Source: Lithospermum erythrorhizon
Taxonomy: Eukaryota > Streptophyta > Magnoliopsida > Boraginales > Boraginaceae
DNA: 64,000 nucleotides
Assembly: GCA_019722365.1 (NCBI GenBank)
Contig: JADFUC010001058.1
Location: 91,233-155,232, forward strand
Reading direction: 5' to 3'
This document shows positions 13,601 to 25,500 of the stretch, one piece after another (positions within the stretch are counted from its first letter, which is position 1; every line of letters begins with the position of its first letter). The position numbers were made by a program, and so were the translations under genes. The notes below the pieces were generated by a model, which was given only the letters and a program-made list of their open reading frames with translations, did no database searches and was not told where the DNA came from.

Positions 13601-16312
13601 AATATTTAAGTTCAAACTTGGACAAGTAAAACTATCAAAAAGTCAAAAATTGACAATCTCTTAAACTTATGAGTAAATAGAAGTAAAAACATATATGTTG
13701 TAACGTTGCATCAAGTTATTAGAAATGTAAAGACAACAAATCATGGCCACTTATAAAAGTATTTATTTATTCCCCTTTCACATTACTAATTACTATATTT
13801 CGCATTTAAACGTTTCTCAAACATAAATACTTACGTGAAGCGCACGTACATTTTGCATTGGGCAAGATAAATTAAAACGACCCTAATTGATCTCACTTTT
13901 CAGGTCAATAAATATACGTTTTAATTAAATTTATCACTAAATTAATTGAAATTTTGTATCAAAATATAATTGTGATATTGTTCAAAATATAAATGAGTTC
14001 AAATAAATTAGGTAAAGAATTAGATAATAAGTTTAATAAGGACAACTCATTTTTCACTCCAATTATTTGTATTCATACTCCATTTTTCATTACTTTATTT
14101 GAATCTATTTTCATATTACAAGTGAAATAGACAACAAGTAGAATAGAAAATCATGTGTCCCTAATAAATTAACTAAACCATTGAAACTATCCCTAAAAGA
14201 TTGTTTAATTTATTTTTTCAAATAACAAACTGAGTTTCAAATTAATATGTTCAATTTTGATTTGAATTAAAATTATCATTCTAATATTAAAATAGGTTCA
14301 TATACTATATTTTTATATTTATTCACAAAATATCATACAACATATTAAAAGATAATTGTATTCAAATTTTAAGATTGTAACTCAATAAAAATCAAGACAT
14401 TAACTAAGTACTTACCAAACTATGGCCCTCATAGTCATCAGCCTCTCTACCTTTCCGCTTCCTATCTTCACCTATCGCCGCCTCCTTCCTTTCCTCTTGA
14501 TTCGCTTCCGCCGCAATGCTGGCGCTGGAGTCTCCGGGAGACGACGACGTCAACGTAAAATCATACGTATTCGTCGTCGTAAAATCTCTGCCTCTAGTAG
14601 AAGTACCAGCACCTTCGTCCACCTCAGGAACTCTACTACTTCCTACTTGAGAAACCTTTGGTGTGTCATTTGATTCCACCACTGTTGAATCTATCGTTGT
14701 CAGGGGCGGAACTAGAATAAAATTAAAGCGATTTAAATAAAAAATATGGGCGAGTACTTCTGTTATTAAGAAAATTGTTTACTACTCCGCAATACTTATT
14801 CAATAGATAACAACCATTAAATTAAATTTTCGTGAGATAATGGGAAGGTAACCATCGTTTTTTTAAATTATGGTAAAGATTAAATTTTTTGCCACTTAAT
14901 AACAATTACTACTAAATAATACTATCTTCATTTCAAATTAATTGACTTTTTCAATTTTCGAGACACAACTTTAATCATAAATTACCTTTTATGTATATTA
15001 TGAAAAATTACAAAAAAATAATATTATGAAAATATTTTAAACCAAATTCAATAATATCAATTTTATATTTTTGACAGTAACAGCAATTCGTGATCAAAGA
15101 TAATACGCAAATCCAAACGCCAATTAATTTAAAACGAATGCAAGAAGTTTACTAAATCGACTTTTGAAAATGTTTACTGATTAGTAAAATATTAATTTTA
15201 TAAACAAACTTTTACCAACTTTTAGTGGTCAAATACAAAAATTCATAGCTTTATCAAAATCAAGAGGTAAATTGAACAGCCAGAGTCTAGATGTTTGTGC
15301 AACATTCTGATAATATTAGAAATCCAGTCCCATATTAGTTGTGTAAGACTTCTCGGATAATTATTACATCATGGAATTCATACATCAATAATCAATTGAT
15401 TTTGGGTATTTATTCCATGAACTCTTAAATACAAATATCATGACTCCGTGTTAGCTTTTTAATTTTAAATTAGCCTATAAAAATAATTTAATATATATAT
15501 ATATATATATCATAATTAATGTTATAATCTTAATGAAATGTAATGACACACGACTGAGTTACCTGCCTTACTAGAACTCGACGGTCGTGGGTCCAACCTC
15601 ACTGCCGCCGCCGTGGTCGGCAGTTTTGTAAAATGCATAAAATGCTGCACCCTCTGCTGCGGCGGGGGTGGGGTAATTACTTCCTTTTGCTTAACAGGCG
15701 GCGCCACAGGCGGCTTTGTAGCAACGATCGTTGGAAGAGATACTTTTTCGCTTTGCTGTTCAACTGTTAATTCAATAGAAGTACTTAACTTCAGCTCATC
15801 GGAAAGTGGCGGCGCCACCGTGATAGTGGTGTTAACAGAGGTGGATGGTGGTGGAGGATTGAAATATTCACTTATATCACGTTCAAATGTAGTTTCATGA
15901 AGTGGGTAGTGAAGCCAAGATGTCATTTCATCCTCTTGAATAAACAAATGTTCTTGTTGCGCCGCCGCCGCCTCCTCCACCACTGATCCCATCTCTGAGG
16001 CGGCGGTTGGTGGCGCCGCCTCAAGATGGTCGGAAGTTCTTCTGTTAGATCTTTGGTTTTGGGTATGGGCAACTACTGGTCCATTTTGCCATAGTAACTC
16101 CATGACCTCATCCTCTGCCCTGCAAAATAAAATCAAGAATCCAATAATTAAGTAATAAAATTGATGAATTTCCCAATTGGACATTTAAATTGAAACAATT
16201 AAGTAAAACAATCAAATTATAGTTCTTACATTGATGATTTTCTAGTTAAACCTGAAGAAACAGGTAAGGAATAAACATCATCTAATTCAAAATCTGGGAC
16301 GCGGCGATTCAT
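4655..16312 (-). CDS. PIF4: Phytochrome-interacting bHLH transcription factor, PIF4/PIF5 type
   Basis: Nuclear bHLH factor that binds G-box/E-box DNA and promotes elongation; phytochrome B binding leads to its turnover. Coding exons: 16312-16230, 16119-15563, 14690-14416, 7749-7651, 7556-7491, 7391-7326, 7145-6783, 5094-5016, 4662-4655. Total 1596 nt, 531 residues plus stop, with all phases agreeing. The N terminus MNRRVPDFELDD is typical of PIF4/5. The active phyB-binding (APB) motif follows as ELLWQNGPVV, with Pro where the family has Gln. The basic region RSRAAEVHNLSERRRRDRIN carries the His-Glu-Arg contact triad; the two helices are ELIPRCNK and TDKASMLDEAIEYLKTLQLQ. A Met/Pro-rich tail (PAMGMGMGMPMDMSMNRP) ends near QPSTS-like Ser-rich text. 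The intron after exon 7 appears to use a GC donor, and one intron is 6.7 kb. No PIF1/3-type phyA-binding motif was recognised. The last 8-nt coding piece is the least certain. Choice between PIF4 and PIF5 cannot be made here. Confidence 0.92.
5190..6126. mobile_element. hAT-like non-autonomous element in a PIF intron
   Basis: Perfect 11-bp terminal inverted repeats, tagagttgtta at 5190-5200 and taacaactcta at 6116-6126, bound a 937-bp segment. Just inside each end lies GAGC/GCTC-rich text (gagcagagcccgagctgg; ctgagccctggccgcc), typical of hAT-derived repeats in dicots. The flanking 8-mers, attcgagc and attctaaa, share only their first four bases, so a target-site duplication is at best decayed. 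No transposase is seen. Confidence 0.5.
7975..8045 (+). repeat. Possible SINE fragment with tRNA-like B box
   Basis: The text gagatcaagggttcgaatct resembles a pol III B box (GGTTCGAANCC) followed by ttgttgtagaagg-like sequence, as in plant tRNA-derived SINEs. No cloverleaf can be drawn and no clean A box is visible, so this is not called a tRNA. Lies inside the large PIF intron. Confidence 0.3.
8863..9125. mobile_element. Stowaway-like MITE
   Basis: The left end tacctgtccataatgatagg and the right end, in reverse complement (tacctcaggtccctaaaaat then gatagag), form an imperfect inverted repeat bounded by TA. The interior (tttgatgaaaaatacatcaa, tataaaattattatataaca) matches the interior of other MITEs at 12.5 and 13.4 kb. 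Non-coding; inside the 6.7-kb PIF intron. Confidence 0.55.
10560..10910. mobile_element. MITE-like element, copy B
   Basis: Second member of the family seen at 2.83-3.2 kb: shared blocks include aaatatttgacgagatta, a gataaatatttt block and aaatttattaaaattgaaa. The left end tcacttggtcattccgtcaa and right end (agtcaaactaaacctccatt) form degenerate inverted repeats ending in the agtttgacttt motif. Inside the 6.7-kb PIF intron. Confidence 0.55.
11614..11619. promoter_or_regulatory. G-box (CACGTG) in the large PIF intron
   Basis: The context cgccacgtgtac contains a perfect CACGTG with an ACGTGGC-type ABRE core on the minus strand. PIF proteins bind this hexamer, so an intronic autoregulatory site is possible. 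A single hexamer in 6.7 kb is weak evidence. Confidence 0.25.
12548..12800. mobile_element. Stowaway-like MITE
   Basis: Terminal inverted repeats: left ctcccctccatcccacaaaa, right (reverse complement) acctccatccacaaaagatt, bordered by TA. About 250 bp, AT-rich, no coding potential. This is the CTCCCTCCGTCCC-type terminus of Tc1/mariner Stowaway MITEs. Inside the large PIF intron. Confidence 0.75.
13430..13690. mobile_element. Degenerate Stowaway-like MITE
   Basis: Begins tcctcctcgttttaaagaca and ends with aaaaagtcaaaaattgacaa then tctcttaaac; the interior (aaactatatcaatgaaaaat, tcatcaaatattatacaaca) is close to that of the 12.55-kb element. The termini are too decayed to place exactly. Confidence 0.4.
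14701..14715. repeat. Transposon-like terminus next to the PIF third coding exon
   Basis: The motif caggggcggaactag resembles one end of the GGGGCGGAGCC-type TIR element found whole at 18.92-19.44 kb. It lies between two candidate splice acceptors of the PIF exon (exon start 14690 or 14711), which differ by exactly 21 nt and are both in frame. A matching second terminus was not found in the intron. Confidence 0.35.
15490..15511. repeat. (AT)n microsatellite
   Basis: About ten AT dinucleotide units in the PIF intron just downstream (minus strand) of the second coding exon. Confidence 0.9.
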
Positions 16313-18919
16313 CTAACCGCGAAATCTATCACTTTTATTCTAAACAATCAAATATTTGTATGAGAACAATCAATTATATCTATATGTGGGAATCGTCAGT
16401 TTTGTTCTAAACAATGAAATATTTTGTGACATATATAACATCAAACTATCAATTGTAGAGGAGAATTTTGGTAAAGAAAGTTGGATAACAAAAATGGTAT
16501 CTAGCAGAGGATTTGCTGTTTCCAAATTGGGAAAGGTTTTAAAGAAAGTGGGTAGTTATGGTTTGAGGGTATATAAAATTAGTAGAATAGCATCTTCTTT
16601 TTTCTCAATATATGGTATGGTATGAACATGTCAGTTTGCTGGTAAAGATAAGGCAGGGGGGTTGGTTTTGATGAGTTTCTGAATTCTCTCTCTATTAATG
16701 TACGTGGGGTTTAATATCAAGCTATAGCCTACAAGACGAAAATGATTCCCATATAATGTACTATTATCAATTACAGTACTTGTACCAATTTGTAAATGAA
16801 AACTCTTTTTGAAATAATTAATTGATGCTGTCAAAATAATACTACTATACTTCAACAACAACCCAAAGTAAAGAAATTAGTATTGTTGGAAAAATAACAT
16901 ATAGGAACCCCACAAGTTGATATAGTGGGTAAAAACTTTATGCATGTCTCAAATGTAATAATGTGGCGGATTTATTGAGTGAATAAGTTTAAAAGCGGCC
17001 CTGTATATGAAATAGACCAACAATTTTTTCATTCCTATTTTTATGTATGATGCACGATCCTTAACCCCTTCATTAGATTTGATAGACAATGTCATTAAAG
17101 GGAGATAATTAAAAATATCTTTCTTCGAAGTCCTCACATTACAAAACTACTTATAAAAAAAAACAAAATATAAGTAGTTAACGAGGCATAATCAAATATA
17201 TGTAAGTGGTTAATAAGACATATAAAATAATCCCAATATAAGTAGTGGTTAAAGAGGCATATCCCTATAGAAGTACAAAATTTTATTTCCATCCGACAAT
17301 CCTATATACTATCTTTACTAATTAATACTTAATCCATAATGTATGAGTAGTTCACAAATCAGAATTCATATGCCTATCTAAATCTAAATCTACTAGTACA
17401 ATAATGATTTTCGTAGCATAATCTACTTCATCCTTTGCACGTCACTCAAATATTTACTTAATTATGCACTAAGTTCTTCCAACAAATGATGCATTATGCA
17501 AATAATATAGAGTAAAAGACCACTTACAGAATAATGATTTGATAATGGAAAGATGTAAAACCTAATCTACGTCAATAATCTATATATGGAAAGTGGTCAG
17601 ATTTTTAGATTCACCTGAGCATTATATATATAAGTTGTCTTGGAGATAATAACTGATTATTGTAAGGAAAAAGAACAAAAAATGTTTGTTTTAAGGCTGA
17701 AAATGACATTAACGGTAACTGCCTTGATTAAATATACACCTGCATTTCAAGAGAACATTTTCTACTTATTCCAATGCAGAGAACATTTAGTACTACTTAC
17801 AATAGTAAATAATACTCAGTAACACTTTCTCCATAGCAATTTTATTTGGGGGTTGAGAGTGGTGTGATTAGCTATTTTTGTCAAGTTAAAAGAAAATGCA
17901 GCAAGCTTACCTAAGTTGTCGGACTAATGTCAAAATAGTTGGCCGACCATCGGTTTAACTGTAAGAATTTCGAATTACTGAATTTGCACATGCGGTGAGA
18001 TATTTTCATGCTACTACATGGTAACGAATGAAAGATTTTCAAACACATAAAAGATCGATCAAGCCAACAAGAGAGATCAAGTGGCTAATTGTGTGAAGAT
18101 TCGATTCAAGTGAGTTTCAAATGCGAAACTTTCATTATTTTTGTCAACATTCTGCTCAACTAAAAAGTATTTCTCGGGAGATCAAGCTTGTTAAGCATAT
18201 GATAAGTGGTGGAGTCGGTTGACACTCATGTTATTAATGAAATGTTTTTATTGCAAATCAAACACTTACCTTTGAAGCATCAGTTCTCTAGCTAGTCTCT
18301 ACACTATATAAAGCACCTCAATCACAAGCTACAGCCGTGGCTCATATCATATATTATTCGTAGAGTTTGTTCTTGTGTTACAGGAAATACCGAGAGTTTA
18401 GTGTAGGCTATTCATGTAATAATTTTTAATCTTATAACTCAATGTACGACAAGTATTTACTTTTTTGTTATAACAATCCTCGAGAGATTTATATTGTTAA
18501 ATCATTGTAAGTCGAGTGTCGACGTGAGTATATATGAGATGTGAGCCTATGGGGCCTCAAAAAAGTTTGGGCTGAAGAGAAAGAAGCAAGAACACGTAAC
18601 ATATTTGTAAGCAAGTCCTTCTTGTGCTTTCTTCATATTATAAATGTTTTAATCCTTCATCAAGCAGCTGTCTCTCCCCTGCACTCTGTGTCAGATTGCA
18701 AGACCGAATTCGCTAATATCTGGCTTTTACATTCTCAAGATTATTTATTTTCCCCTGGATTATTTTCTCTCTCATGACTTATAATTGCCGATCCAAGAGT
18801 TATTAATCTGTTTATTTCAACAGCCGCGCAACAACAAATCCATCTTGCAATCGGGCGCACTAACGTAGTGTTAATTAGTTGCATATCATACACAAGTTAA
18901 ACACATGCATTGTTATACT
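16313..18919. other. Upstream region of PIF
   Basis: This presumably holds the PIF 5'UTR and promoter (minus strand, toward higher coordinates). The sequence is AT-rich. Short open frames are present but without recognisable domains or codon bias. No tRNA or other RNA gene was seen. Confidence 0.5.
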
Positions 18920-19443
18920 CAGGGGCGGAGCCAAGATTCAAAAAGCGAATTAGTGACCTGCATTTACAAGCGTATGATTGTGAGGTCGGGGGCCTGTGGC
19001 TTCGGACTAACCAGGACCACGGCCCGCCCAGGGGCCTCTTAAATCTTATTTTGTTTGGGTTTCAAGCTAAAATATTTATTTATAAAATTAATAATTATAA
19101 AATATTTTCCGGCTATACCCACCCTAAAATTAACAATTTTTTGAATTATGATTATAAATGCACATTAAGTTATTAATGTATTACCGGTCTAAAATGCAAG
19201 AAAACTATGCAATTGAAAATGGTAACTAAGAAAAAAGAAGCAAAAGAAATTATAAAGTGGATTGGGAAAAGAAAAGAAGCAAAATCGATTATGGCAAGGT
19301 TTGAACACTAATGTCCTACCTAGTAACCACGAATCATTCCACTAAACTAGAACTCAAAGTTCTATAAAACGTGACACAACGAAGTATATATTCAAATTAT
19401 TGTGGTGTCCTGAAACACCATAGAACCCATGTAGCTCCGCCAT
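18920..19443. mobile_element. Non-autonomous TIR element (GGGGCGGAGC type)
   Basis: The left end caggggcggagccaagattc and the right end tgtagctccgccatt form an inverted repeat with the core GGCGGAGC. The inside has a GC-rich arm (ggaccacggcccgcccaggg) and then AT-rich text with a tRNA-B-box-like stretch (aaggtttgaaca). Similar termini are widespread in dicot genomes. No transposase. About 520 bp. Confidence 0.55.
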
Positions 19444-22400
19444 TCATTATACTAACGATAGAATTATAACTTATTTTATTCAAATACAAGCTATAATAAT
19501 TTATCATCATGGAATAAATATTTCAGTCAAACAAAATAGGTTATATATTTACAAGCCAAAAATTTAGTTTTACCGATCAAAGACACTTGTTTATGAAGAA
19601 TCGAGAATATTATTACTATTACTACTAGTAGAAAGGATAATATAATGTATTTATTCCTCATTCAAGTAAAAGAAATTCAAGATGAGGATATATTATTCAA
19701 TGCAAGCCTACCTGTGCACTGTGCCCCTAAGGGCACTTGATAAACTATAATAAACAAAATGGACCGCACCCAAAGCAAACTTGTCATATAGAGGCCAAAA
19801 CGTTGCTACTTGCTAGTATGATTGTCATTTATGCATGTGCCTTGTATATATATTCTATAGATAAAAGAATTTATAACGATTCATATTAAAATTAATTGAT
19901 TAATATGAAATAATATATAAAATTATAACCGTACATGATCGAGTTCTTAACAAGGACCATTCTCAATCTTGAATATTTTGATATTATATTATATAATTAC
20001 AACTTATTTTTATAAAAATATAATAATTGACCCCTTTCGATAATGAAAAATCTTATACTCCAATATATACTTTGTTATTGTATTAATAGTTGAGATATCT
20101 ACAACTAGGATTCGTGAATGCACCCCTACGTGATGGCGCTGCTGCATCGCCCGTATTTTTAGTTTTGTTCGTTCGGTTCGAATTTGCTTCGGTTTTGTTC
20201 GTTCGGTGGAAGTCGGTTTATTCGCATGGTTTGGTGCTACTTTGATGCTGCCCGGTTTTTTCCAGCGAAAAATATTAAATACCAAAAATGGACATTCAAT
20301 TTGTCAAAATACATATTAATCAATTGTTCAATAAATATGTAGTCAATTTATCAAAATAAATATTTATCAATTGTGAATAATAGTTGTAAATGGTGATGAA
20401 AGAATACTTACCTTCATGATTATCAAAACCATATTTGCTTAATCTACTACAAGAAGCTGTAAATTACTTCATAAATATAATCCTCATCGCCCTTAAGATC
20501 CAATTGATAGACCATAGAGTAAATATGCCAAATTTTTAATTTGATTTCGATACTTCAAATTGTTAACAAAAATTATAATCTCAATTTAATTATGTAAAAT
20601 ATATAATATATTAAAAATTATATTATCGGTGCGATTCGGTGCGGTTTTTGTTAAAATCGCAAACCGCAAAAAAATTTCGATTTTGAAATTGTTTGAACCA
20701 TAACGATGCGATTGGAAAAAAAAATCCAACCAAATAAGTTGAAATCGGTGCGATTTTGACAATTCGATTCGAAGTGTTGCTGTTGTTTCCTTTCCATCCC
20801 TAGCTACAACTAACACTGAATTGCAACCGAAAATCTGTGTGACTTAGGGTTCATCAGTACTCTGCAAAATTGGCACTTTTGAGTGCTTCAACAAATTGTA
20901 TAAATTCATGCAAAGAAAAACATATTTCGATGCAAGTCATTTATGTCGTCTTCCCTGAGTGTGTTTTGTTTCCAATAAACATACTTGTTCAGTTGTTTGT
21001 ACCCCATTATGGTTAGTGGTCTATATCTTATTGTTATAAAGCAGTTGATATTTTGGAGGCCAACACAACCCCACCCCACATCACTTTAATGTACACTTAA
21101 ATTAATTTTTTATGTGCAATTAAACAAATTCGTTCAGACTTCCAGCTATTAATCCTCTTAGTTATGTCAAATTCATCTAAATAATAAAAATAGATTTGAT
21201 GGGAGGAGCAATATAAAATAGACTTATGTTGCTAAATAAAAAGTAACAAATTTCCTTTTCTAAGGACAAATTTTATAGTTATAATCCTTTGTCAAATCAT
21301 ATACATTCTCCATTAAGGCAAATCAACAATTATAAAATGACAATTATCCATACATATATAAAGTAAAAGTGGTGCTCTCCAGAGCATACCAACTAAGAAA
21401 GAGCTGAGCTGGCTAAAAAGATCGAAGATCCTAACCTCTTCACGACAAGCCTACGCGGCACAGGCTCGAGTCAATGCAAGAAAAACTGTGACGTTTCAGC
21501 TTAGCCAGTTCTCAAGCCCAACGAGCATTATCCCCAATTTATCCTTCCGAAGATTCCGCGGTTTTATAATCGCTACGACGTCAGGATTCATTGTTTTATA
21601 AAGTGCAAAAGGAGACTTGAAAGTTGCCACTAATGAAGCCCCATGATGTGAAGCCTCCTTAAATTTAGGAGTTATTTTTTTTTTCTATTTAGTAAATGTT
21701 ATTTAACTTAATATTCCTCTCTGCCCCAATTTACTTCGATCACGTAGCTGAAAATTTCTTTTTCCTTTTTACTTGATTATATGTAATTCAATACAACTTT
21801 ATCTCATATTTTCACTTTTATCCCTTAATAAAAATACTTTTGTTTTCATGATTAATTAAAAAATGTTTTGTGATAAAATACATTTTTAGAATATATTAAT
21901 AATATTAATCAACTGCTAATAAAATACTTTTTACCCGGACAAAGTGAAATCAAACTATGGTAATAATAATTAATGCCTCGTTATATATTCTTTTAACAAG
22001 CAAATAAATATCATTGTATATTATGTCCAATATCAATTTTTCAAAATGTTAGTGTAACAAGCAAAATATGATTGATATATTGATTTTTGTAACAAGTTAT
22101 TGTAACAAGCAAAAAGAGCACAAAAACCCTCGTTTAAACATTCTAAAAATTCTTATTTGATTGATATATTGATTTTTGTAAGCCGTAAATGATACTTCGT
22201 CACCGTAGGTAAGTGTACAAAATATGAGAATATGTTATGCTACCAACTTGAGCACCCTGAAGGTCTTTAAGAACCATTCTTGAGAATTAGGCTAAAGAAC
22301 CTAATCCATCGACAAGTAAAACTGTAGACCAACACAGGCACAATTCAAGCTACTCTTTTTTATCTGAACTACAATTTGCAGAAAAAAGGGGTAATTTTTA

Positions 22401-22509
22401 CAGCATTCAAGATGAGAATATGTTGTGCTACCAATTACAATGTATATATGTACCAAAGGTACTAAGTATTAACTCATACATTCCAAAACAAAATACTCAT
22501 CAACCTAAT
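19444..22509. other. Spacer with hAT-like relics
   Basis: Two patches carry the CGGTTCGGTT-type text typical of hAT-derived repeats: 20140-20270 (gttttgttcgttcggttcga) and 20610-20815 (tcggtgcgattcggtgcggt, ending tccatcccta, a hAT-type terminus). A GC-richer island is at 21366-21640 (listed separately). The rest is AT-rich without recognisable genes. Confidence 0.45.
21366..21602 (+). other. Unrecognised GC-rich island with an open frame
   Basis: Against AT-rich flanks, this block is GC-richer and has a stop-free plus-strand frame of about 75 codons containing SIPTKKELSWLKRSKI, then SRQAYAAQARVNARKT, then LSFRRFRGFIIATTS. There is no Met start and no match to a family I know. Imperfect inverted repeats (gagctggctaaa near 21411 and ttagccagttc near 21503) are also present. 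It could be a fragment of a gene or organellar insertion, or chance. Confidence 0.25.
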
Positions 22510-25500
22510 TTAAAAACCAATAGTTGGAAAAAGAAAATAATAGACAAATATATGAAAAAATAATAACAAAATCAATCCACTCCAATTCGAAAAACTACAC
22601 ACAGCTTTATACAAATCAACAACGCTGAACGGGATTCTAATCATGTGGGAGGCGCTCATGGGAGTGCCCTGCTCGCAAGCTTGTGATATCCGGTTTGCAT
22701 ATATAGTAACCAACCGCAATTGTGTACTGTTCAGACCTCCCAAATAAGGCAAGAATGCTTTACCGAGCATGATGTATATGTCGACAAGACAAAATACAAC
22801 AGTCTGTATCCACAGTACCAAGAATTAATAATCTTAATTAAGCCGAAAGATGAGTGACAAAAAATCAGACATTGAGTTTTTCAGCTAAGAAGCAGATTTA
22901 GCAAGTACCTTGCGTACATCAGCACTTGGGTTGCCAAATGCATCAAAAAGAGACTGCAAAAATGTCGGTAACTGCATCATCAATTCCTCCTGAGAGAGCC
23001 TCCCCACAATCTATAAACCATAACGTACCATGAGGTTTGTGTCATCACGAAAACTAACAAATAAAGAGTCAGGCATGACGAAGTTGATGCTGTACTAGTT
23101 CAGACTGAAAAAAGGAAAATCTGAGGATGTTCCTTGAACTTGGTGTCAAAGGAACAACGGATACCTTTGTGAGACAGTTTATGCATGTGACTAGAGTTTT
23201 CTCATCTTCAGTCACTAACAAAGGAACAATCACCTGACAATGACGTACGTTGAAAACATTAGATTCCATATTCAATGGAACAGTCAGTAAGCTTGGAGCT
23301 CCAGGCAACCAAATGAGAAATTTCAGTATGTACTTACACTTAAACATCTCAGAGGATCGTATTGGGACAAAACTAGAGTTACACAATGTCGTTCCACAAA
23401 TTCCATCTCAGACGGCAAATACCATAAGTGATATAATAAAACTAATAGTGAAAACTGACAGTTCATTCAAACAAATCCTACTTTTGAAACAGTGTCCTTT
23501 GTGACGTGGAGTAGCTTTTCAATAACAATCTCGACTGACTCCTCCATGGCTTCTTTCTAGAAGGAAAGTACATTTCAGTAACAGCTTTTGGAGGAAAGAG
23601 TGGAGAACTGAATTGGCCAGATTACAATGGTTGAATTGGGGAATCAAACCTGATTCTTCAGCATTTCCCCTATCAAAGAGAGTGTAAGCTCTCGGATCGA
23701 AGAATCAATATCATCCAGCACTTCAAGTGCAACTGTTAATATCTGGTTGAAGTACTGCAATGACAAGACTCAATAGAATTAGATGTATGTACAAACAAAA
23801 TTAGTCAATCTGATATGGTTCAAGGTCAACTGTCGCTTAACCAATTCATCTGTCATGGGCAACAAAGGGTTCCAATAACTGGATGTCCTACAGCGAGGCA
23901 ATATCAACATGCCCCAATGCCCTGAAGAGGGCTCCCGCCTAAATATCTCCAAGCTTATGTCCTAACCAGCTAGGTGTGTTGCTAAAAGTTAGCATACCAT
24001 ATCAAATACTTTTCCGAGCTATTCTTAACAGTATTCCACAAACATTAAAGTCAAGTTCACCAAACATAAAGTGCATCCTAAAGTAGCTAACAACAGGAGC
24101 AAAGAGTTATATTTTCTTAAGATAAGGTAAGTTGATCATGGCCGAGAAATAGGACAAAATGAGTATTCTCATGTAATAGGGTTGTATAGCACACAAAATT
24201 GAAAACAATAGCCTACAGCTAGCCAAAACATCAGTATATTGCAGTCAAAGACAGTCGAGGCAAAATATGAATGATACAAAGAGAGTCCTCTCAACAACCT
24301 TCAGAATCAGATACAGAACCCCATGGAAATCTAGGATGTCAAAGATAATTGAAGGAAAAAAACAAAAAAGAATAAAAAGCAAATTCACCTTACTCCACAT
24401 GGACTGATCATTGGATGCAGAAACTTCAACCAACTGCTGCAAAGCACTCCACTTGTTTGCTGAAGGACTTCCATCACTTCCATTGGAAATCTACATGACC
24501 GGAAAATTATAAATAAATATGGAAAATTTTGAACTTAATATGTATTTCCATTCATCTGGAAACAACCTCCCTATTATCATTGTGGATAAGGCGCGGCCTT
24601 CATCTCGAACCCCCCTCTTTCGTGTAGAGGCATCGGGGGCAGGTGTTGTTATATGTCTTTAAGTTCATACAACAAACTTTAGTGAAAACAAAAACATAAG
24701 TATATATATTCTGGTAACTAAACCATTATGTTGGCTCTCATCAGTCCAAAATGACTACCTAGAGGCTAGAGCACAATCACTAGTAGAATGGAAGTAAGAT
24801 GATCAGAGAGATGAGCAAAAGTAAGAAAAAAAAGGTGACATTAAAATATCATGACGGAAATGCCATGTACCAACACTTACAAGATGAAGTATCTGAGGAA
24901 TGCTAGGTCCGGTTTCTGAAGGAGAGTTGATCCTTAAAGCTGCAAGCTTAGGATGGATGAGAGATGAGTCCTGGAAGGGCTCATTCTCATCCACCAAGCT
25001 TGTGGTAACTTCTTGGTGCTCAGAGCCATTCATGCCATTCATGTCCAAACGTGGGCTAGAAGCAGACTCCATGTTGTCCAAACCATGTTTCACATCTTTG
25101 GCTTTGAAACTAGAGATTGCAGCGCTAGAACCATTTCTGAAACTTGAATAATGTTGCTCATGAGTCTCGTCTGAAATTTGGTGACTAAAAGAGTTGGTAC
25201 CGTAGGTGGACTCTTGCAAAGAACTCCACTTTCTGCCGCTGTCACTATCCACTGAACCACCAGAATACCTTCCATATAATTGATTTTTCTTTGACACTCC
25301 TGGATATGCCTCTTCTGAAGAGTTCCCAACAATATCAAATGGATCATAAGACTTGGAACGCTGTTTGTCTTTCTTGCTCTGCAAAAAGTTCATTAAGTCC
25401 ACTTCTATACGAGGAGTGTATTGTTTCAAGGTTCTTCGCAGAGAATTCTGTTCTTCAACTGATAAGGTAAGAATAAAATTCAGTACAGAAGTTGGATCAT

